A DNA stretch of 64,000 nucleotides from Jongsikchunia kroppenstedtii DSM 45133 (lineage in GTDB: Bacteria; Actinomycetota; Actinomycetes; Mycobacteriales; Mycobacteriaceae): the NCBI RefSeq assembly GCF_000380485.1, contig NZ_AQYG01000046.1, positions 62,001-126,000 on the forward strand. The letters are read 5' to 3'. The position numbers and the translations under genes are program-made. Of this stretch, positions 48,528 to 60,540 are shown piece after piece; position 1 is the stretch's first letter, and every line of letters starts with the position of its first letter. The notes under the pieces were generated by a model, which made no database searches, was not told the origin of the DNA, and saw nothing but the letters and a program-made list of their open reading frames with translations.

Positions 48528-49148
48528 GTGTCCGAGGCCGCCGAACAACCGACTACGCCCGAACTGCTGTTCGGGCGCAGCGCATGCGAGCGCGCCGACG
48601 CGGCCCGCAACCGCGAGGCGCTCCTGCAGGCTGCCCGGAAGCTGATCACCCGGGACGGCGTCGAGGATCTGTCGATGGACACCCTCGCCCGCGAGGCCGG
48701 CGTCGGCAAGGGCACCGTGTTCCGCCGCTTCGGCAGCCGCGCCGGACTGATGCTCGCGCTGCTCGATCACGACGAGCAGGAATTTCAGCAGGGCTTCATC
48801 ACCGGCCCCCCGCCCCTGGGTCCGGGCGCGCCGGCACGGGATCGACTGCTGGCATTCGGCCGCGCCCGACTGAACTTCGTGCAGACGCATGTCGACGTCC
48901 TGTCATCCGCGGACTCCGAGGGCGCCGGATTCGGCCATCCCGCCTACCAAGCGTCCGCAATGCATGTACGAATGCTTTTGCAGCAGTTGGGGTTCGACCG
49001 ACCCAACGAACTTCTGGTGCTCAGCGTCCTCGCTCCGCTGCAGGCGCACGCGGTGCAGCATCTGCTGTCCGGCGGCGCCTCCCTCACCCACCTCGCCGAC
49101 CAGTGGGACCAGCTGGTCGACAGCCTGCGCCCGCCACCCGCCGACTAG
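48528..49148 (+). CDS. TetR-family transcriptional regulator
   Basis: This 206-residue protein has the reading head LSMDTLAREAGVGKGTVFRRFGSRAG and an effector domain with several His and Gln residues. It diverges from the FMN reductase gene, which it probably controls. An imperfect dyad, ACCCCA at 48463-48468 and TGGGGT at 48483-48488, lies between them. Its stop overlaps the convergent eccB stop by 4 bases. Rv3055 of M. tuberculosis is the likely counterpart from position. Confidence 0.91.
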   Translation: MSEAAEQPTTPELLFGRSACERADAARNREALLQAARKLITRDGVEDLSMDTLAREAGVGKGTVFRRFGSRAGLMLALLDHDEQEFQQGFITGPPPLGPGAPARDRLLAFGRARLNFVQTHVDVLSSADSEGAGFGHPAYQASAMHVRMLLQQLGFDRPNELLVLSVLAPLQAHAVQHLLSGGASLTHLADQWDQLVDSLRPPPAD

Positions 49149-50641
49149 TTCCGCTGCCGCGGGAGCTCGAATACCGCACCCGCGGCATCGGGCTCGATGC
49201 CGTCGTGGCTGACCAATGCCGCGGCTCGGGAGAGAATCGGCCCGGCGGGCAGTAGCGACACCACCGCCCAGGGCACCGGCGCCGGCCGCTCTCCCAGCCC
49301 CAGGATCGCCCCCGCATGCGGGTCGGAAACCCCGTGCCGCACACCCGAATCCGTCACGTAGAACAACGACTCGGCGCGCGGCGAATCCGGGACCGAGCCG
49401 GTCACCTGGACGTACCGCCCCGTACCCGGCGGCACGTAGACCTGATCCACCCCCGGTCCCGGCCCGTCGGCCGAGGAGGGCCGCACCGCCGTCGAACCGG
49501 CGGGCAACGGCAGCCCACGACCAAGCAACAGCGTGCCGACGCCGGGCCGATCGTCGCCGCGCTCCCAACCCAGGCAGGTCACCACCTCATCGAGGGGTGC
49601 CACCTTGGGCGCGGTCGACGGAAAGTCCTGCACCGCAAGATGGTTCACGATCGGCAGACCCGCCACCGCCGCCGGCGCGATCGACGGGACTTCCGATGCA
49701 CCCGCCGAGTCGGCGCTGCGGACCAGTTCCGCCGCGAGCCGCCCGACCCGTTGCACGCCGTCGGCGAACGCCACATAGAAGTCGGAGTCGCCGCCGACGC
49801 CGCTCACCCGCACCACCGACCCGACGCCGACACCCGGATGCCGCAACGCGGCGGGGGCGCCGCGTCCGACGATCCCCGGCACCACGATGGGCGGCACCTC
49901 CCGAAATGCGTTGAGCAGTCCCGCGCTCACCGGCCGCGGCAACACGCCCTCGAGCCGCAGGATCTTTCGCACTGCCGGATCGGCGAGATCGACCCGCGCC
50001 CGACGATCCCCGAACAGCAGGTAGGTCCGCTCGCCGCCATCGGCATCCGGTGCGACGTCCGCGCCGGATATCCGCACCAGCACAGCCTCATTCGCGCCAG
50101 CCGGCCGAACCCGCTCATTCAGCCGCGGCCGGGTCCCGAGCACGGCGAGGTTGACCGTTCCCGAAGCAGCGCTGCCGGACAGCGTGTCGCACACCGCCCA
50201 GGACGAGCGGTCGCCGCCGGTGGGACCGGGCAGCGCCGCCGGAGCTCCGGGAATGCCCAACAACGGGCCGCGCGGATACGACCGCAACTTCTTGTCGCCG
50301 ACCAGCTTCGGCGATTCGGCGGAATTCGTCACCAGCCGCGCCGACGCAAGATTGAGCGCGGGATGCAGTGTGCCGTCGACCACGACATAGAGCGCTCCGC
50401 TGCCGCGGGCCGCGACGATATGCGCGTCGCCGACCGTGCCCTGCGGCCGGATCAGCCCGTACACGGCGCAGCCGGCCAGCGCGAGGATCGCCAGCACCAG
50501 CCCGACCGCGAACGCCCGACCCTGAGCCCGCATCGGGTCGTGCAGCATTCGCGGATCCCATCGGACCAGCGCGTGCTCCAGGCGGCGCACGATGAATCGG
50601 TACCCGTTGACCTGGGCGGCTGTCGTCAGCTTCGCCGGCAC
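49145..50641 (-). CDS. eccB: Type VII secretion membrane protein EccB
   Basis: This 498-residue protein has the EccB plan: an N-terminal segment QVNGYRFIVRRLEHALVRWDPRMLHDPMRAQ, one membrane helix at about 43-64, and a large extracytoplasmic domain with the repeat elements and two cysteines (SSWAVCDTLSG and EVVTCLGWERG). It is a core part of the ESX channel. The start is the GTG at 50641 (VPAKLTTAAQ), with AAGGGGAG just upstream. The gene is divergent from eccE; no eccC, eccD, mycP or esx gene is in the window, so these must lie elsewhere or be absent. Confidence 0.93.
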   Translation of the reverse strand: MPAKLTTAAQVNGYRFIVRRLEHALVRWDPRMLHDPMRAQGRAFAVGLVLAILALAGCAVYGLIRPQGTVGDAHIVAARGSGALYVVVDGTLHPALNLASARLVTNSAESPKLVGDKKLRSYPRGPLLGIPGAPAALPGPTGGDRSSWAVCDTLSGSAASGTVNLAVLGTRPRLNERVRPAGANEAVLVRISGADVAPDADGGERTYLLFGDRRARVDLADPAVRKILRLEGVLPRPVSAGLLNAFREVPPIVVPGIVGRGAPAALRHPGVGVGSVVRVSGVGGDSDFYVAFADGVQRVGRLAAELVRSADSAGASEVPSIAPAAVAGLPIVNHLAVQDFPSTAPKVAPLDEVVTCLGWERGDDRPGVGTLLLGRGLPLPAGSTAVRPSSADGPGPGVDQVYVPPGTGRYVQVTGSVPDSPRAESLFYVTDSGVRHGVSDPHAGAILGLGERPAPVPWAVVSLLPAGPILSRAAALVSHDGIEPDAAGAVFELPRQRN

Positions 50642-50738
50642 GGCTCCCCTTTCGCCAGGGGGCGGTGCCCCGTTGAACCACCGCCCGCATGCCGGGCTAG
50701 CATATCGGGCAATTCGGACATCGATCGAAGGGGTCGAA

Positions 50739-52394
50739 ATGCCCAGTGACCGTCGGATGCCAAATACGCGCGTGCCCGGTGTCCGCCAGCTCGTGATCCT
50801 CGAGATTCTCACCGCGACCGCGGCAGGAGCCGCGATCGGTCTGAACGCCCCGTGGTGGGCCGTTGCGCTCGCCGCGATGACCACGATCGCCCTCGGCATC
50901 GCCGGCACGCCGATCGCCCGCACCCTCCGGGCACGCTCGGCCTTCCTGCTACGCGGCCGGCTCCCGGATACACCGATGACGGGTCCCACCGTCGAGGTCG
51001 CCACACCGGACGGTCCGATCGGCACGCGCTGGAACGGCACCACCGTCGCCACCGTGATCGCCATCGACGCATCGGGGCCGTCGATCGCGGCGATCAGCCC
51101 GCATGGCCGGCCCGGCGATCGGTACGGCGGTGCCCAGCGGCCGCTGCCGCTCGATCTGATCGCTGACTCGTTGCGCCAGCCCGATATTCGTCTGGCGTCG
51201 ATCGACGTGATCTCGCATGCCCGACGGCTGCACCCGCACAGCCCGCTGGCGAAGGTGTATCACCGCATCGTCGGTCCGCTGCCCGTCGCCGCGCACCGAG
51301 CCACCTATCTGCTGCTTCGGCTCGACCCGCACGACAACCCGGCCGCGGTCGCCCGACGCGGCGGCGGCACCGCCGGGACGCATCGAGCCGCGACGCTGGC
51401 CACCCGGCGCCTGGTGCATCGGCTGCGCGATTCCGGATACCGCGCGCGCCCGTTGAACGCCGCCGATGTCGACCGAGCCGAACTCGATCTGCTGGACGGC
51501 CAGCACCCGCGAAAGCTGTCGGAGGATCTCGGCTCGATGGCATCCGGAGTGCGCCGTACTGCCACGTATTCCATAGCGCCCGAGGCGATTCCCGAGATCC
51601 TGGCCACCTGCTGGGCGGTCCCGGCCGACACCACCTCGCTGACGCTGACCCTGGCGCCCGCTTCCGGCGAACGCATCACGATCAGCGGTCTTCTCCGGCA
51701 TACTGCGACCGGCGACCTGCCGGACGCCGGTCCCGGCGCGCACCGACTGTTCGGGCGGCAACGGCATGCGCTCGCCGCCTCGTTGCCGGGTGGCCCGGAC
51801 CCCGTCGATCTGCCACCGGGCCGCATCGTCTCCCGCTCCGATCTCGGCGTGCTGTCGCTGGCGCCCGGCGGCTGCGGGCAGCTCCTGGGCGCCCACCCGA
51901 CCGGCGCCGCGGTGTTCGCGCCGATCTTCGGGCCGGCCGTGGCCACCGTTTCGGTGACCGCCGATATCTCGTTGATCCGCCAGATCGTGGTGCGCGCCAT
52001 AGCGATCGGCGCCCGCATCGTCGTCCACACCGACCGACCGGATCGGTGGCTGCCGCTGGCCGCATCGATCGGCGACAGCCAGTGGTTACGGATCACCACT
52101 GCCGAACCCGCCCGGAGCCCATTCGATCTGGTCGTGCTGGACGGCATCCGACCGGGCAGTACGGGTTCGGGCACAACGGCATTCGCCCCGACAGTCCTGA
52201 CGGTCACGACATCCGATGGGCCGGCCGCGGATCTGCGCATCACGCAGAACAGCGGCACCGCACAGGATTTCGTGGTCACCGCGAACGGACACTCGGTGCC
52301 GGTCACGATGGTCACCACAGGCGACGAGCGGGCATGGTTCGTCGGCCCCGACGACGCGGCCGACGAACTCGTACTCGCCGCCGAACGCGCCTAG
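50739..52394 (+). CDS. eccE: Type VII secretion membrane protein EccE
   Basis: This 551-residue protein has two membrane helices (about residues 17-35 and 38-57) and a large C-terminal domain, as in EccE. Segments such as RPLPLDLIADSLRQPDIRLASIDVI and YHRIVGPLPVAAHRATYLLLRLDP match the EccE core, and the tail has a Rossmann-like segment. The start is ATG 50739 with GGGG five bases upstream. It shares a 97-base region with eccB, an arrangement also seen in ESX-4-like loci of some mycobacteria as I recall. Confidence 0.87.
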   Translation: MPSDRRMPNTRVPGVRQLVILEILTATAAGAAIGLNAPWWAVALAAMTTIALGIAGTPIARTLRARSAFLLRGRLPDTPMTGPTVEVATPDGPIGTRWNGTTVATVIAIDASGPSIAAISPHGRPGDRYGGAQRPLPLDLIADSLRQPDIRLASIDVISHARRLHPHSPLAKVYHRIVGPLPVAAHRATYLLLRLDPHDNPAAVARRGGGTAGTHRAATLATRRLVHRLRDSGYRARPLNAADVDRAELDLLDGQHPRKLSEDLGSMASGVRRTATYSIAPEAIPEILATCWAVPADTTSLTLTLAPASGERITISGLLRHTATGDLPDAGPGAHRLFGRQRHALAASLPGGPDPVDLPPGRIVSRSDLGVLSLAPGGCGQLLGAHPTGAAVFAPIFGPAVATVSVTADISLIRQIVVRAIAIGARIVVHTDRPDRWLPLAASIGDSQWLRITTAEPARSPFDLVVLDGIRPGSTGSGTTAFAPTVLTVTTSDGPAADLRITQNSGTAQDFVVTANGHSVPVTMVTTGDERAWFVGPDDAADELVLAAERA

Positions 52395-52398
52395 CCGA

Positions 52399-53628
52399 TC
52401 ATGCCGGGACGGGCACGATTCCGCGGAAGAACACCGCGCGCGCCGACGATGCCCGCACCACCACGTCGGGGTCGCCGTCGGCCAGCCAGACTGCCGCGCC
52501 GGACCGCACGGTCAGCGTTTCGGCGGTGCTGCGCAATTCGATCGCGCCCTGCACACAGACCAGGATCTGCGGGCCGGGCATGTCGAACGAGATCGATTCC
52601 GGCCGAAGCATTCCGGTGCCGTCCAACTCGATTCGCGACATCCGGAACTCGGGGACGGAGGTCTCGTAGATCTGCTCGGCACCCAGTTCGGACACCCGCG
52701 GCGCCAGATCCTCGGGCCGCACCGGGTGAAAATCGAGGACCTTTAGCAACTCGGCGACATCGACATGCTTCGGCGTCAGGCCACCGCGGAGGACGTTGTC
52801 GGAGTTGGCCATGATCTCCACGGCCGATCCGCTGAGGTAGGCATGCAGGTTGCCCGCCGACATGAATATCCCCTGCCCCGGATTCAGATGGATCCGGTTG
52901 AGCAGCAGGGCGGCGAGCACCCCCGGGTCGCCGGGATAGGCCTCACCGAGCTGCAGGACCGTCTTCAGTTCCGCGGCGAAGCGGGTCTCGCCGCGGCCGA
53001 GATAGGCGACGGCGCCGTCGAGAACGGCCGGGACCAGCCTGGCCAGCAGCGCCTCCGGCAGGGTGATCCAGGTGGTGAACAGCGCCCGCAGCCCCTGCGA
53101 ATCTGGTTCTCCGGCAATCATTCCCAGGTATGGGTCGAGTTCGGCGACCTGCAGCAGCCGCAGCAGTTCTATCGTTTCGGCGGGCTCCCGGAAGCCGGCG
53201 AGCGCCTCGAACTCGGTCAGGGCGACCACCAGCTCGGGCTTATGACTGTCGTCGCGGTAGTTGCGCTCAGGTGCGTTCAACGCGATGCCGGCGGCGTTCT
53301 CGCGGGCGAAGCCCTCCCGGGCCTGCTCGCTGCTCGGATGGGCCTGCAGCGACAACGGCTCCTCGGCGGCGAGCACCTTCATCAGAAACGGCAGGCGTCC
53401 GCCGAACTCGGCCACACAGACCGCGCCGAGCTGCACATCCGGGTCGGCATCGATCACCGTCAACAGGCTGATGTTCTCCGGCGCCGCGGTCGCCGGATCG
53501 CCCGGGTGCGCGCCGAACCACAGCTCGGCCTCGGGGTGCGGCGACGGGGTGGGCTCGCCGCGCAGTTCCGCGAGGGCGGTGCGCGATCCCCAGGCATACG
53601 GCCTGATCGCACCGGTCAGCAGCCGCAT
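52399..53628 (-). CDS. manA: Mannose-6-phosphate isomerase
   Basis: This 409-residue type I phosphomannose isomerase interconverts fructose-6-P and mannose-6-P. The zinc site is visible in QAHPSSEQA (Gln, His), HKPEL (Glu) and GNLHAYL (His), and the substrate Arg lies in MANSDNVLRGGLTPKH. Its ATG overlaps the stop of the SIS-domain gene. The tail-to-tail gap to eccE is four bases. With manB it supplies GDP-mannose for mannosylated envelope lipids and glycans. Confidence 0.96.
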   Translation of the reverse strand: MRLLTGAIRPYAWGSRTALAELRGEPTPSPHPEAELWFGAHPGDPATAAPENISLLTVIDADPDVQLGAVCVAEFGGRLPFLMKVLAAEEPLSLQAHPSSEQAREGFARENAAGIALNAPERNYRDDSHKPELVVALTEFEALAGFREPAETIELLRLLQVAELDPYLGMIAGEPDSQGLRALFTTWITLPEALLARLVPAVLDGAVAYLGRGETRFAAELKTVLQLGEAYPGDPGVLAALLLNRIHLNPGQGIFMSAGNLHAYLSGSAVEIMANSDNVLRGGLTPKHVDVAELLKVLDFHPVRPEDLAPRVSELGAEQIYETSVPEFRMSRIELDGTGMLRPESISFDMPGPQILVCVQGAIELRSTAETLTVRSGAAVWLADGDPDVVVRASSARAVFFRGIVPVPA

Positions 53629-54716
53629 CAACGGCCCCCGACCAGTCGCAGATAGACCAGTGCCATCTCGATCCGCTGCACCAGAATCAGCAGCGGGACA
53701 AGGTCATCGGGCTGATCGCTCTCGACGATCTCCGACACCTGCGGCACCGCCGCCGATGTCTCGGACTCGGTACCGACCAGCACCTCGACGTCGGGTGCCG
53801 CCGCGGTGCGCCGTTCGGCCAACCAGGCGCGACCCGGCACGGAGATCACCTCGAACCGGTTGGGAACGGTCTGTGCCGGACCGTCGATCTGCGGGTCGTG
53901 GAACAGCGCATCGGCGGTCGGCGCCGATCCGGCCGGCGCCCGCATCGCCTGCATGACTTCAGCAGCGGCACAAGCGATTCCGGAAACGGCCAGAGCCCGT
54001 TCGGCGAAATAGGCGGCGACCGCGCAGGTGCCCGGCGTATCGCCGACCCAGGTGATCGACCGGTCCTGTAACCGCTCCGCGAGCAGCTTCGCGGCATTAT
54101 GGAACAGTTCGCTGTCCGGATGATCGGCCACCGATTCCGTGTCCAGGTCGTCGGCGATCCGGGCGAGCGGCATCGCCGTGGACCCCCGCACCGCGGACAG
54201 TGATGAGCACACGGCCACCAGCGCCGCGGCGTGCCGGATCAGCGGCGAGCCCATGGTCGCCCCGAATCGTGGAGACAGGTCGATCGCCTTGTCCCCCAGC
54301 ACCTCTGCCAATGGTCCTTCCAGCGGCGCCGCGATCACGACCTCGGCGTGGCGGCGCAGGGCCCGCCCGGCCGCATCGACCAGGCGCGGGTCGCCGGCGT
54401 CGTCGCCGAGCAGAACCACGACGTCCAGCGGCCCGATCCAGGTCGGCAGCGACGGGGCCGGCACCAGCGGCGCGTCCAGCCGCGGACCGAAGAGCGCCCC
54501 GACGACCTCCGTGCCCAGGCGAGCGGCACGAGTGGCAGTGACGATGACGACCGCCCGCGGTCGCAACGCGTTCAGCGGCGCGGTGACGCCCTCGGAAACT
54601 GCCTCGGCCACAGCCCGAATCGTCGCTCCGGACATGGCCGTAGAGCGCAGCAGTCCATCCACGTCGGCTGCCGCCAGCGCGTCGGCATCATCGATATCGG
54701 GCACGCCCGTCAGCAT
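53628..54716 (-). CDS. tobH: SIS-domain protein TobH, partner of the mannose operon
   Basis: This 362-residue protein resembles the bifunctional phosphoglucose/phosphomannose isomerase-like SIS fold but is of the actinobacterial TobH type, found between manA and manB. Visible are VVVLLGDDAGDPRLVDAAGRA and FGATMGSPLIRHAAALVAVCSSL. Whether it is catalytic is unknown. It is cotranscribed with manA (3-base overlap) and follows manB by 21 bases. Confidence 0.85.
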   Translation of the reverse strand: MLTGVPDIDDADALAAADVDGLLRSTAMSGATIRAVAEAVSEGVTAPLNALRPRAVVIVTATRAARLGTEVVGALFGPRLDAPLVPAPSLPTWIGPLDVVVLLGDDAGDPRLVDAAGRALRRHAEVVIAAPLEGPLAEVLGDKAIDLSPRFGATMGSPLIRHAAALVAVCSSLSAVRGSTAMPLARIADDLDTESVADHPDSELFHNAAKLLAERLQDRSITWVGDTPGTCAVAAYFAERALAVSGIACAAAEVMQAMRAPAGSAPTADALFHDPQIDGPAQTVPNRFEVISVPGRAWLAERRTAAAPDVEVLVGTESETSAAVPQVSEIVESDQPDDLVPLLILVQRIEMALVYLRLVGGR

Positions 54717-54737
54717 GGTGTCCAGCCTATCGGCCGA

Positions 54738-56114
54738 TCAGCCCGCGCGGCCCCGGACCACGCCCAGCACCCGATCGACGATCGCCTGCACCTGGTCGGT
54801 ATCGGCGGCCTCGACGTTCAGGCGCAGCAGCGGCTCCGTGTTCGACGCCCGCAGGTTGAACCAGGCCCCATTGGCCAGAGAGACGGTGACGCCGTCCAGG
54901 CGATCGATCTCGGCGACCTGGTCGCCGAACTCGGCGATGACCGCCTCCGTCGCCGCGGCGGCATCACTGACCGTCGAATTGATCTCGCCGGACGATGCAT
55001 AACGCTCGTACTGGGCCATCACCTCGGACAACGGGCGGTCCGACTCGCCGAGCGCAGCCAGCACGTGCATCGCGGCCAACATGCCGGAGTCGGCGCCCCA
55101 GAACTCGCGGAAGTAGTAGTGCGCCGAGTGCTCTCCGCCGAACACGGCACCGGTCTCGGCCATCTGCGCCTTGATGAACGAGTGACCGACCCGGGTCCGC
55201 ACCGGCTGCCCACCCCACTCACCGACCTGTTCGGGCACCGCGCGGGAGGTGATCAGGTTGTGGATGATCGTCGAACCCGGGTGCGCGGCCAGCTCACGAT
55301 GGGCGACCAGGGCGGTGATCGCCGACGGCGACACCGCGTTGCCCTGCTCGTCGACCACGAAGCAGCGGTCCGCATCGCCGTCGAACGCCAGGCCGATGTC
55401 GGCACCCTGATCGAGCACGAATCGCTGCAGATCGACGATGTTCGCCGGATCCAGCGGGTTGGCCTCGTGGTTCGGGAACGAACCGTCGAGTTCGAAATAC
55501 AGGGGCCGGATATCGAGCGACACGATCGTCGACAGCACCTTCGGCACAGTGTGCCCGGCCATGCCGTTGCCGGCGTCGACCGCGACGACCAGCGGCCGCG
55601 ACTGCGTCAGATCGACCAGCTGCTGCAGGTACTCGGCATAGCCGTCGAGCATGTCCGCGCGGGTGATCGTTCCGGCCTCGCCCGCATACTCGGGCACCCC
55701 GGCGACCAGCTCGGCCGCGATGGTCGCCAGCCCGGTCTCCTGCCCGACCGGCTTCGCACCCGCGCGGCAGAGCTTGATGCCGTTGTAGGCGGCCGGATTA
55801 TGGCTCGCGGTGAACATCGCACCGGGGCGATCGAGTACGCCCGACGCGTAATAGAGCTGGTCGGTGGACGCGAGGCCGATGAGGGTGACGTCGAGGCCCT
55901 GCGCGACCACGCCGGCCGCGAACGCCTCGGACAGCGCCGGCGAGGAATCACGCATGTCGTGGCCGATCACCACGGCGGTCGCGCCCTCCTCGCGCATCAG
56001 TCGGGCGAAGGCGCCACCGACGTCGCGAACGAAGTCGGCATCGATTTGCTCCCCGACCAGTCCGCGCACGTCGTACGCCTTGACCACGGCATCGACCAGT
56101 TCTTGCGGTCGCAT
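54738..56114 (-). CDS. manB: Phosphomannomutase/phosphoglucomutase
   Basis: This 458-residue alpha-D-phosphohexomutase converts mannose-6-P to mannose-1-P. The phosphoserine loop is TASHNP, the magnesium loop is AFDGDADRC, the sugar-binding loop is GGEHSAHYYF, and the C-terminal phosphate loop is RASNTEPLLRLNVEA. The length is normal. The start is ATG 56114 with GGAG eight bases upstream. It is the first gene of manB-tobH-manA. Confidence 0.96.
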   Translation of the reverse strand: MRPQELVDAVVKAYDVRGLVGEQIDADFVRDVGGAFARLMREEGATAVVIGHDMRDSSPALSEAFAAGVVAQGLDVTLIGLASTDQLYYASGVLDRPGAMFTASHNPAAYNGIKLCRAGAKPVGQETGLATIAAELVAGVPEYAGEAGTITRADMLDGYAEYLQQLVDLTQSRPLVVAVDAGNGMAGHTVPKVLSTIVSLDIRPLYFELDGSFPNHEANPLDPANIVDLQRFVLDQGADIGLAFDGDADRCFVVDEQGNAVSPSAITALVAHRELAAHPGSTIIHNLITSRAVPEQVGEWGGQPVRTRVGHSFIKAQMAETGAVFGGEHSAHYYFREFWGADSGMLAAMHVLAALGESDRPLSEVMAQYERYASSGEINSTVSDAAAATEAVIAEFGDQVAEIDRLDGVTVSLANGAWFNLRASNTEPLLRLNVEAADTDQVQAIVDRVLGVVRGRAG

Positions 56115-56279
56115 CGCGCCGCTCCTTCCCACAAGTCCGTCTCAGCCCGGCAGTGATCTGCCAGGCGAGGCCCGGCAGTCATCGTAGTGGACCACGCTGA
56201 GCCGGCCTGTCAGCCAGCTGAGCGGATGCTGATCATCCGCCCCCACGGCCGACCCCGGCTCCCCGCAGTCGCGGCGCGG

Positions 56280-58676
<2,397 letters not shown>

Positions 58677-58890
58677 GCGTCGGATTCTCCGTTCGGACAA
58701 CGTGGTAGACACTTTAGGTGAACTAATAGTGACGGTGATCTGAACCCATGACGACTACCATTTCACCGACCCGGGTCGCAGCTCGGCGACTGAGCGACGG
58801 AGAGACGATGCAGACCTCCAGGAAGCCCGTCGACGATGGTATTTCCGGCCGCCACGGCCGTGATCATGTCGGAGAGTAGCCCCGTTCCCG

Positions 58891-60018
58891 ATGACCTGCT
58901 CCACAGAACAGACAGAACAGCCCGAAGAGGCCGCCGGCGCGGATGACCGCGAGGCGGCCGAGTCCACGAAGAAGTACCGGCTGCGCTGGTGGCGGCGACT
59001 CGCGATCGCCTGTTGGGCAGCCGCGGTCGTCACGCTGGCGGTCACCCGCACACTCTCCTTCGGCACCAGCTACATCCTGCTGATCGTCGGCACCGGTATC
59101 GCCGCGCTCAGCATCGGCCGTCGCAACGTGCTGCTGGTGGCGCGCGACTGGTTGCCATTCGGCATCCTGCTCGGCGTCTACGACATGACGCGCGGCCTGA
59201 CCGCGTTCCTCGGAATGCCCACCCGGTGGCATCTCGGGCCGGACGCCGACCACGCGCTGTTCGGCGTGGTTCCGACCGTGTGGCTGCAGAGTCACCTCAA
59301 ACACGCTGAGCCGCAGTGGTGGGAGGTGATCACCAGCGTCGTCTACATGTCCTACTTCGTCGTGCCCTTCGCGGTGGCCGGGTGGCTGTGGCTCAAAGAT
59401 CGCACCGCGTGGCGCAAGTACGTCACACGCTTCGTCGCACTGTTCTTCCTCGGTCTCGTCGGTTTCGTGATGGTGCCGGCCGCGCCGCCCTGGGCGGCGG
59501 CCCGCTGCAGCGCCGCCGAGGTCGCCGACGGTCCCCCGTTCCCGCACTGCATCACCCAGCCCGCGACCCCCGCGATGAACGGCGGCGTCATCGGCGTCGT
59601 CCACCCTCGCGACCCGCAGGCCGAGCCGTTCGTGGAGCGGATCTCCAGTCGCGGCTGGGACACGCTGCACATCGGTCCGGTCAAGAAGGTGGTCGAGGTC
59701 GGCGAGGGCCGCTCCAATCAGGTGGCGGCGATTCCGTCGCTGCACACGGGCGTGATCGTGCTCGTGGCGCTCTTCCTGTGGCCGCGGGTCCGGGCCCGCT
59801 GGCGTCCCCTGGTCGCCGCCTACCCGCTCGCGATGGCCTTCACCCTGGTGTACGCCGGCGAACACTACGTGATCGACACATTGATCGGCGCCTCGCTGGC
59901 GGCGCTGGTGGTGATCGGGTGCGGGTTTGCCGAACGCTGGTGGGAACGACGTCGCGGTCGCGAGCGAAGTCTCGCGGATGTGGACGCGGAGCCGCTGGAG
60001 AAGGTCGCCGCCGACTGA
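58891..60018 (+). CDS. PAP2-superfamily membrane phosphatase/transferase
   Basis: This 375-residue protein has six or more membrane helices and the PAP2-type active site, seen as a late PSLHTGVIV and GEHYVIDTLIG, characteristic of the inositol-phosphotransferase (Aur1/Ipt1-like, PAP2_3) group. It may transfer phosphoinositol or dephosphorylate a polyprenyl or phosphatidyl lipid. Such enzymes serve cell-envelope lipid synthesis in Mycobacteriales. The N-terminus is acidic and cytoplasmic. It diverges from the UvrA-like gene. Confidence 0.87.
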   Translation: MTCSTEQTEQPEEAAGADDREAAESTKKYRLRWWRRLAIACWAAAVVTLAVTRTLSFGTSYILLIVGTGIAALSIGRRNVLLVARDWLPFGILLGVYDMTRGLTAFLGMPTRWHLGPDADHALFGVVPTVWLQSHLKHAEPQWWEVITSVVYMSYFVVPFAVAGWLWLKDRTAWRKYVTRFVALFFLGLVGFVMVPAAPPWAAARCSAAEVADGPPFPHCITQPATPAMNGGVIGVVHPRDPQAEPFVERISSRGWDTLHIGPVKKVVEVGEGRSNQVAAIPSLHTGVIVLVALFLWPRVRARWRPLVAAYPLAMAFTLVYAGEHYVIDTLIGASLAALVVIGCGFAERWWERRRGRERSLADVDAEPLEKVAAD

Positions 60019-60031
60019 CGGCCCGATCGGG

Positions 60032-60442
60032 CTAGTCCGGGTCGGGCAGGACCCGGAGGTGTCCGCGGCGACCGGGGCGCGGGCGCTCCAAGCGCGGCAG
60101 CGACGATTCCGCAGGCTGCGTCGGCTGGTGAATCATGTCGAAATGATCGGGCACGACCGCCATCGCGGCGCCCGACGCATTGACCTCGCGCACCGCTTCG
60201 GCGAGCGCCGTCAGATCGTCTTCGTCCCGCGGCTGGCCGAAGCCGGTCTCGCTGCGCATCAATTCCCAGCCCACCGGGACGGTGATGCGGTTGGCATGGT
60301 TGGCGCACAGATCCCACGAATGCGGCTCGTCCGTGCGCCCCAACGGGCCGACGACGGCCGTCGAGTCGGCATAGACGAAAGTCAGCGTGGCCACGGCGAG
60401 GTGGGCGCACCCGGGCCGGGAGCACTGACGCGGAAAACTCAC
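60032..60442 (-). CDS. DUF3499 family protein
   Basis: This 136-residue protein has the zinc-finger-like N-terminus PRQCSRPGCAHLAVATLTFVYAD and WDLCANHANRITVP, giving two Cys pairs around a small domain, followed by a variable tail. It matches DUF3499, which in mycobacteria stands between manB and a zincin-like gene (Rv3258c), as here apart from the inserted uvrA-like and PAP2 genes. The function is unknown. It starts at GTG 60442. Confidence 0.9.
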   Translation of the reverse strand: MSFPRQCSRPGCAHLAVATLTFVYADSTAVVGPLGRTDEPHSWDLCANHANRITVPVGWELMRSETGFGQPRDEDDLTALAEAVREVNASGAAMAVVPDHFDMIHQPTQPAESSLPRLERPRPGRRGHLRVLPDPD

Positions 60443-60540
60443 GCGTAGAGACTATCCCGGCGGCCGAGCGTCCCAGAGCGGACACGCTGAGGGATCGGTC
60501 ACCAAGACATAACAGTCGCCCGACGGCTTACACTGCGCGC

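Noticed and set aside
58714-58726. TTAG-GTGAA-CTAA dyad between the uvrA-like and PAP2 genes
   Set aside because: The arms are only four bases long and such a dyad is expected by chance.
58748-58879. 43-codon frame starting MTTTISPTRVAARR just before the PAP2 gene
   Set aside because: No ribosome site precedes its ATG, the product is featureless, and it lies in a divergent promoter region; it is not well enough supported.
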